From NCBI RefSeq assembly GCF_910592395.1, contig NC_088309.1, forward strand, positions 18,104,599-18,168,598: a stretch of DNA of 64,000 nt. Reading direction: 5' to 3'. The position numbers and the translations under genes were made by a program. Source of the stretch: Lineus longissimus (lineage: Eukaryota; Nemertea; Pilidiophora; Heteronemertea; Lineidae). Of the stretch, positions 57,213-64,000 are shown one piece after another (position 1 is the stretch's first letter; each line of letters opens with the position of its first letter). Below the pieces are notes generated by a model, which was given only the letters and a program-made list of their open reading frames with translations, had not been told where the DNA came from and ran no database searches.

Positions 57213-58832
57213 TACAACCAATCAAGATGTCAATTGGCAGGGAAATCCTAAGGGATTATGTTACCACCAATAACATCTGGCAATATTGCTTTGCAAAGAG
57301 AAGTCCGATGTTGTCCATCAAGGAAGACATGGCTTCGCATGTTGAACTGAAAGCCATCACTCCGGTCGAGGATGGGGGACGAGGATTTCTGCCAACATGA
57401 CCACCTGATAATGGAGTCCAGTAAAACAGACTCATTACATGGATTGATAGTACCCATTGCCTCAATACTACCAAAACACAATCATGGCCTTAAATAGGAA
57501 CTTTTACATTTTTACACAAGTTGGGTGTGGGATGAAAGCTTTTATAACCGGTGTTCATCATTTTGCAAGAAGGGTTAAAGATAAAGGAAGCTGGGTTCAA
57601 AGTATGGAGAAATTCTTCTATACTTTCACCAAGTACAGAATACTGGCTCTATCCCTCAAGCAATCCCCACAATTTCGACACCATGATGTACAAATTCCAA
57701 AGCACAGAGGCATTCAAGGCAAATACCTTCATGCTTCCCCTTCAACCTTGGTAACCTTCAATTATTTCCTTTACAAAGGGAACTTTTTGCCAATTAGTTT
57801 CAACTTGCAGAATCTCCTTCTCATCAGTTCCAAAATAAAGTGCCACTTTTTATAGGCTACTGTCCCCACCTATAACAAACCATGAGCCCTACGAGTTCTA
57901 CCATATCACTTCCCGTTCCACCAGAGGCTTTTTTGCCAATACAAAGCCCCTAGTGTAGATAATCCACAGGAGAGTCATTCAACCAGGCATTCGATAACTG
58001 ATAATAACCTCAACCTGATGGATGGTTTTCGGCAAAAAAAACTTCCCACAGCAGATCTGTTCTGGTCTAGCTATAAACCACTCAGAAAATGAAGCTTTTT
58101 GGTAGTACCACTAGGATAACATGATAATGTCATAGCAGAGTTCAATTTTTCCCCTGCATAGAGCAGAATATCAACATATTATTTGACATATGTTCTTGAT
58201 AGTAGTAACAAGAGATGCAATGCAAAATCCCAAAGCTCGACAATGCAAGAGCAACATTTACCCTGCAACATGTCAAAAAGGCAATGTGACATTTTGGACC
58301 TTGCATTCTAATTTTAAGGAAAGAAGATTAAATTGAGAATCATATTTGATCAATGCTTACAATTTATAAAGGGATTCAAATGAAGAATAAAGCGCAGCAC
58401 ACAATTGTAATTTAAGAATACTGAGATGTGCCAACATACTGATCTCCAACCCATAGAGAGAGTTCTGAAGCAATAATGAATTTCCTTTTTTTTGTTCAAT
58501 CCAACAGATGAACCCAAAACATGAAGTTCAAGTTGTAGTTTACATTCTTTTAAATGAACAATGGCTACAAATTCCTGGAGCCCTCTTCGACTACGTAGGT
58601 TTACGATGTTTGGCACTGAACGGTTGGGGTAAAGGATGTCAATCTACGTTGCTGGGCACCCAAAGTGTTAGAAAACTGCACTTTCTCAGCAGAAGTTGAC
58701 AATGAAAATGACAAGTATGTCACTACAGTTTTAAAAGGGTCAAACTTCTCTCTGGGTGAACTCATGTGTGCTTTATTTTACGGAGAAACAGAAAGGTTGG
58801 ATGAAAGAAAAGTAAGAAATGTCAGAGAATGC

Positions 58833-58893
58833 TATAAATCTCATGAAATGCTATAAATCTCAGAAAGATCAATCTCATGAAATGCTATAAATC
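58833..58893. repeat. Short tandem ATGCTATAAATCTC repeat
   Basis: ATGCTATAAATCTCATGAA followed by two further partial copies. Confidence 0.8.
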
Positions 58894-59711
58894 GCAAAGA
58901 GAGAAATGACTAAAATGTCCCCTAGTAAATCACTATTAAAAGAAGTTCTTTCAGAGAATATAAGTAGGTGCTCAGGGTAGGCGCTACAACCCGAGGAAAA
59001 AAAGGAGTATGAATGGTAAATATGAGAGAAGTACTTGCCTAGATGGTGATTAACTTGTGCTGGAGCAAGAGACACTTAATCATTATTTGCAACCACAACT
59101 CTATAAATTGCCAATTAACCATTTAATAAGGAAATACTAACAATTTCATTTTGAGAAAATATAAGTTCATCTCGGTGGCTTTGCTCTGTCATAGAATTAA
59201 AATATGTGCCTGGCCTGAGCAATTTCGATAAAAATTGACTCATAAATACCTTTACCAGTTGTAATATTTTTCTGTTAAATTTTCACAAAAAACCCGTTAT
59301 TGGTTGAGTAAATCCAATTTAAAGATTATACAAAACTATGTTGACATGGATGCCACGTTCAATCCAGTCACTTCAGTTGATTTTCTCATTTTATCCATTT
59401 CTATCCCGAGAATCTTTGAAAGAAGAAAACTGGAGAATGGTTTAGAAACTTTATGACTGCATTGCTTGGATGAATCATTGAAATGGAAAAAAGTATGCAT
59501 CGGAACTTTACAACTATAGCATCGATGAGAGCACAAATTCTATAGATGGATTTTCTATATTCGCAAATTATCATTACCGTAACGTAACGCATTCACTTAC
59601 CTCACTCGACAACCATGAAACTAACCCAATAATCGTTTTTTCCTATCACGCAAGACAGGAAAAATCGATACTGAATACAGTGCAGCACAAATTAACACTG
59701 CAAAAAACTTA

Positions 59712-59897
59712 CAGTATAGCGGAGCCCCCCTTGGCGGATACCCTCTCTATCAAGAGCACCCTCTCTATAAAGGGCACCCTCTCTATTAAGGACACCCTAC
59801 TTATTTTAAAAGGACACTAGTTTTTCAATTTGACCTCTGTAATCTGGACACCTCTCTTTTAAGAACAGCGCATGTCAGTCAGGATAGTGTCCTTAAA
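59712..59897 (+). mobile_element. Pogo-like MITE, family P, with expanded left end
   Basis: Starts CAGTATAGCGGAGCCCCCCT after TA. The CACCCTCTCTATNAAG motif is repeated three times, then AATTTGACCTCTGTAATC. The right end is lost after GTGTCCTTAAAA. Confidence 0.65.
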
Positions 59898-59946
59898 ACA
59901 ATGAAATTATGAAGGGCAGTCAAGGCAAAAATCTACCTGATCATAT

Positions 59947-59962
59947 GCCCCCCCCCCCCCCG
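59947..59962. repeat. Poly-C run
   Basis: About 14-15 C residues followed by GAGG, 50 bp after the truncated pogo-like MITE. Confidence 0.85.
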
Positions 59963-60068
59963 AGGTCTAAAAATGTCAACTTACTATGAATCTCTCTTAC
60001 GCTATTTGTTGAGCTGAAAATTTCTTGACTTTTGTGCCAAGGCTGGTACACTGGGCGGAACTATGCCA

Positions 60069-60378
60069 GACCTGTTTACACAGACTGGATGGTAAACTAC
60101 AAGCCCTGTTTACACTGACTAGATGGTAAACCACCAGCCCTGTTTACACAGACTGGATGGTAAACTACAAGCCCTGTTTACACTGACTAGATGGTAAGCT
60201 TACTACAAGCCCTGTTTACACTGACTGGATGGTAAACCATCAGCCCTGTTTACACTGACTGGATGGTAAACCATAAGCCCTCTTTACACCGACTAGATGG
60301 TTTATGCTTACTACAAGCCCTGTTTACACTGACTGGATGGTAAACCACCAGCCCTGTTTACACGGACTGGATGGTAAA
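60069..60378. repeat. 34-bp minisatellite, nine copies
   Basis: Unit AGCCCTGTTTACACTGACTG + GATGGTAAACCACA, with some longer units carrying an extra GCTTACTAC. Confidence 0.94.
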
Positions 60379-60689
60379 ATTCCGGTCCAGATTTACGGAA
60401 CCGAAGATTGGACCAAACAGATGAAAGACTACCACAACAATTATCTATAATTCTACCGTGACCTAACAAAAACATGCACATATTACAAGATTATATTTCA
60501 AAGTTGGTACCGGACGACACTGAGAGTGTACGAGGATCAGGCATGCAAACAACATCATTCTGCAGCACAACACCCAATAAGATGAAATGGCCAGGGCCAT
60601 TGTGCTCACCTCATGTGGAGGAAAGATGGATAAAGAGCATGGTATTGTGTCATGTAGTGTTAGGTTTGATGTAGGTCCAAGCAATTACA

Positions 60690-61630
60690 ATTTCCCCAAA
60701 ATGGCCAATTTACAGTACATTCGACCTCTGTGACCTTGAAAAGTAGGTCAAATCAAAGAAGACCCGGGTGACACATTGAATGGTTGTTAGAATTAGATGT
60801 ACCTATGATATAAAATTGGTGCCAATCGGGCAAGTCATTACTAGGAATAATGGCATTTTGAAGAATTTAGGATTTGGCCCCCTCCCTGGAGGCCAAACGG
60901 CAAATCAGATTGCACCAAACTTCGGTACCTGAGATCACCTGACCAAGGGGTACATGTGTACTTAATTTGTGATCAATAGTCATTGCAGTTAAGAAACGTG
61001 CCATAGTTACGGCCTGACGGCGAATTTACGCCATTTGACCTCTGTGACCTTGACAAGAAGGTCAAATTAAAAACCTGTGTGACATATACTGTATGGTGGT
61101 TAGATGTACCCATGATATCAAATTGGTGGCAATCGGGCAAGAAGTTAAGGAATAATCACATTTTTAAGGTTTTTGGATTTTGCCCCCTGGTGGTCAAGTG
61201 GTGAATCATATTGGACCAAACTTCGGTCCCTGAGATCACCTGACTAAGGGGTAAATGTGTACCAAATTTGGTATCAATAGTCATTGCAGTTTAGAAACGT
61301 GCCATCGTTACATCCTAACGGCCAATTTACACCATTTGACCTCTGTGACCTTGAAAAGGAGGTCAAATCAAAAACCCGGAGGATATATGATGCACCTTTG
61401 CTAGAAGTACCTACCATATTTTTTTCAAAATTTCCCGACTACTATTAAGGGAGATATTGCATATTTTCACTTTTAACGTTTGGCCCCCTGGTGGCCAAAC
61501 CATGAAACGAATCGGACCGAAACTTGGTCTCCAAGGTGTCATTACATAAGGGTACATGTGTACCAAGTTTCAACTCAATAGCTCTAACAGTTACGAAACG
61601 TGCCCTGCTAACGGACGACGGACGACGACG

Positions 61631-61686
<56 letters not shown>

Positions 61687-61740
61687 ACGACGGACGCCAC
61701 GGTATGGGATAAGCTCACCTCTGCTAAGAGGTGAGCTAAA
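60690..61740 (+). repeat. Element of three 300-bp tandem units plus GAC microsatellite and GTGAGCTAAAA end
   Basis: GACCTCTGTGACCTTGA recurs at 60723, 61037 and 61338 (spacing 314 and 301). Each unit has GGTGCCAATCGGGCAAG-like, TTTGGCCCCCT, CCAAACTTCGGT and GTACATGTGTAC blocks and ends ACGAAACGTGCC. The last is followed by GACGGACGACGG, 25 or so GAC repeats (61612-61696) and AGAGGTGAGCTAAAA. The shared end with 32800-33142 and 50220-50432 marks a dispersed family with internal tandem units. Confidence 0.85.
61612..61696. repeat. GAC microsatellite
   Basis: ACGGACGACGG leading into about 20 perfect ACG/GAC trinucleotides. Plus-strand frames read poly-Asp or poly-Thr and the minus strand poly-Arg; none is a credible protein. 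Confidence 0.96.
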
Positions 61741-62479
61741 AAGCGACAGTGGTAATGACCGATGGAAACATGTTCAAACCCTGAAGAAATACTGTACACT
61801 CGGAAATATTGGCCGCCAGTTTATTTCACCGTTTGGTGAAATTGCAAATTTTGCACACTTTAGCGTTTTGACAACTGGGTGCAAAGTTTATTTGAATTAG
61901 TTTCTTTTCGTTGTAATATATAAAATCTGTCAACGCAAAAAATACGAAGTAAAAGACACGTGAATATTTTGTAACTAAATAACGTTACTTCATCACCAAA
62001 CAAAAATTGTAGACCACCTAGAGATCAAACGAGTGGTGGAAGTTATCAAAACGATGTCTATATACACCTCGAGTCTCTTAAATGTATCTGATCTGATAAA
62101 GTGAGCGATTTATTGTGGTTATTGCATTTTAAACAGAGTGGAAATTAACAGACTTAGGAAAGAAGACAGGACAGGACATGTTTGAAGTGAAAATTGCTGA
62201 ATGAAAGTTCCGAGATTTCAAAAACCTTAAAATCTCCATGCGAACGTGTACATGTAGGTCATGCTGATTGTGTTTTTGCTTTCGTAGGACCTACCTGCGA
62301 CTGAGATAACAACGATGGGCAGATCGACTGAAAAGATGCAAGCGGGAATACCGAATATTGTGCCCGGGTAATAATCTAATCTACTTGGTGCTATGGGGAC
62401 TTTGAGACATTTCTAAGGAGGTTAGGGGAATGATTAAGTGCAGCTGAGCTCACAGCAACTGCTGTGAGTTCGGGCAGCA

Positions 62480-63675
62480 CAAAAATTGGAGTGATTTATT
62501 ACAAAACACTATATCACTGTTTGGATGATTTGGTGCTGCTGTGATCACAACAAGAGTGCTGAGAGTTAGAGCAGCATACTACAACTGCTGCAGGAATGAT
62601 TTAGTGCGCACACTACAACTGCTGCAGGAATGATTAAGTGCAGCACACTACAACTGATGGGACGATTTATTACAGCACACTACAGCTGTTGCTAGGAATG
62701 ATTTATTGCGCACACTACAACTGATGGGATGATTTATTAAACCACACTACAACTGCTGCTAGGAATGATTTAGTGCAGCACACTACAACTGATGGGATGA
62801 TTTATTACAGCACACTACAACTGCTGCAGGAATGATTTAGTGCAGCACACTACAACTGATGGGACAATTTATTACAGCACACTACAACTGCTGCTAGGAA
62901 TTATTTATTGCGCACACTACAACTGCTGCAGGAATGATTTAGTGACCACACTACAACTCCTGCTAGGAATGATTTAGTGCAGTACACTAATACACCTGAT
63001 GGGATGATTTATTACAGCACACTACAGCTGCTGCTAGGAATGATTTATTACAGCACACTACAACTGCAGCTAGAAATGATTTAGTGCAGCACACTACAGC
63101 TGCTGCTAGGAATGATTTATTACAGCACACTACAACTGCAGCTAGGAATGATTTATTACAGCACACTACAACTGCTGCAGGAATGATTTAGTGCAGCACA
63201 CTACAGCTGCTGCTAGGAATGATTTATTACAGCACACTACAACTGCAGCTAGGAATGATTTATTACAGCACATTACAACTGCTGCTAGGAATGATTTAGT
63301 GCAGCACACTACTGGTGCTGGGAATGATTTAGTGCAGCACACTACAATTTTGCAATAATAATGATTCAGGACAGCACACTTCAACTGATAAGATTGATTT
63401 AGTGCAGCACACTACCGCTGCTGGGAATGATTTAGTGCAGCACACTACAATTTTGCAATAATAATGATTCAGAACAGCACACTTCAACTGATAAGATTGA
63501 TTTAGTGCAGCACACTACAGCTGCTGGGAATGATTTAGTGCAGCACACTACAATGCTGCAATAATAATGATTTTGGACAGCACACTACAGCTGATGGGAT
63601 TGATCCTGAGCAGCACACTACAATGCTGCAATAATAATGATTTAGAGCAGCACTTCAACTGCAAGGAATAATTTA
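62480..63675. repeat. About 1.2-kb minisatellite, 32-36 bp units, thirty or more copies
   Basis: Two unit types alternate: GCTGCTAGGAATGATTTAGT + GCAGCACACTACAACT (36 bp) and GATGGGATGATTTATTACAG + CACACTACAACT (32 bp). A third longer type with TTTTGCAATAATAATGATTC appears near the right end. Units on the left edge are more degraded. Confidence 0.95.
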
Positions 63676-64000
63676 ACACTTTAAGTTGCTGTGTGATCAC
63701 AACTGCTGGGGTTAATTTTAATGCCTTTCAGGAATTTTCTTAATAAAGCCCACACATGCATTATGTCAGAAGGTAAAATTTAAAGCTGATTTGGTTTGCT
63801 GCATGCCACAATTTCTAGATAATGTGGGAGTATTAATATAGTTGAATAGTTGAAAATCTATTTTCTCCAGGACCAAAGAAGATCATTATAACAAACAGTA
63901 TCAAATGATCTTCACAGGAGTTGATAATGAGTTTCTCAATTGTTTTGTTTTACACACGAAACAGTACTCCACACTTATCCGATATAACCTTTGCAACTAC

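Larger units (their letters stand above)
43321..64000. other. Upstream flank of the TRPM gene, no confirmed gene
   Basis: This 20.7 kb lies 5' of the first coding exon. It should contain the promoter and any non-coding leader exons, which I could not place. It is a repeat-rich landscape described in separate entries. Stretches with nothing recognised: about 43325-44010, 44220-44590, 44825-45165, 45610-46450, 47215-47900, 50440-50840, 51200-52510, 52590-53070, 54050-54430, 54655-57145 (except an AC run), 57220-59710 (a small tandem ATGCTATAAATCTC repeat at 58833-58893), 59900-60065, 61745-62480 and 63680-64000. Confidence 0.6.

Noticed and set aside
57248-57481. 77-residue minus-strand frame with protein-like look
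   Set aside because: No recognised domain, no splice context, and neighbouring sequence contains a transposon terminus.
62480-63675. CRISPR-like array
   Set aside because: Repeats are contiguous, without unique spacers, and the DNA is eukaryotic.

Overview
This is a stretch of animal (metazoan) nuclear DNA, AT-rich and mostly non-coding. It is full of non-autonomous DNA transposons, tRNA-derived SINE-like repeats, decayed retroelement fragments and minisatellites, and its one clear gene has long introns with GT-AG boundaries. The repeat types and the gene suggest a marine invertebrate (a lophotrochozoan or an invertebrate deuterostome), but the sequence alone does not settle the phylum. No prokaryotic genes, CRISPR arrays or rRNA genes were seen.

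The one recognisable host gene is the 5' part of a TRPM-family cation channel on the minus strand, of the TRPM1/3/6/7 type. I assembled six coding exons by conserved protein sequence, splice sites and reading phase: 43320-43051 (start codon), 40744-40665, 38442-38277, 34382-34169, 11922-11798 and 11449-11278. All phases join cleanly, giving about 342 residues that cover the variable N-terminus and most of the first TRPM homology region. Transcription runs towards position 1. The rest of the channel (later homology regions, membrane pore, TRP helix) must lie beyond the left edge or in exons I could not see. Intron 4 is about 22 kb and intron 6 exceeds 11 kb.

Positions 1-11277 (intron 6 if the gene continues) hold a broken GIY-YIG-like Penelope-type tail, an RNase H fragment of a non-LTR retrotransposon, a 41-bp minisatellite and several MITEs. 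Positions 11923-34168 (intron 4) hold 245-bp and 267-bp tandem blocks, a 38-bp array, a large inverted structure built from a CATTTCGCCTA motif, a second GIY-YIG fragment, and 26-bp and 21-bp arrays. Positions 34383-43050 (introns 3 to 1) hold two opposed MITEs, a CpG-dense patch that might be an alternative first exon, two 12-bp palindromes and a 221-bp fold-back element. Positions 43321-64000 lie upstream of the gene and hold a hAT-like and a Harbinger-like MITE, 235-bp repeats, a SINE, two GATCA-type minisatellites, two more fold-back elements and three large tandem arrays near the right end.

The best structural signals are four MITE families whose target-site duplications can be read directly: a pogo-like family (TA), a family ending CAGTCCAAATC (TA), a 221-bp fold-back family with 4-bp AT-only duplications (AATT, ATTT, AAAT), and a GGGCCGAATTT element with a 3-bp AAG duplication. 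Several insertions are nested, so relative ages can be inferred. Most short open reading frames in the window are chance openings or shadows of repeats and exons.
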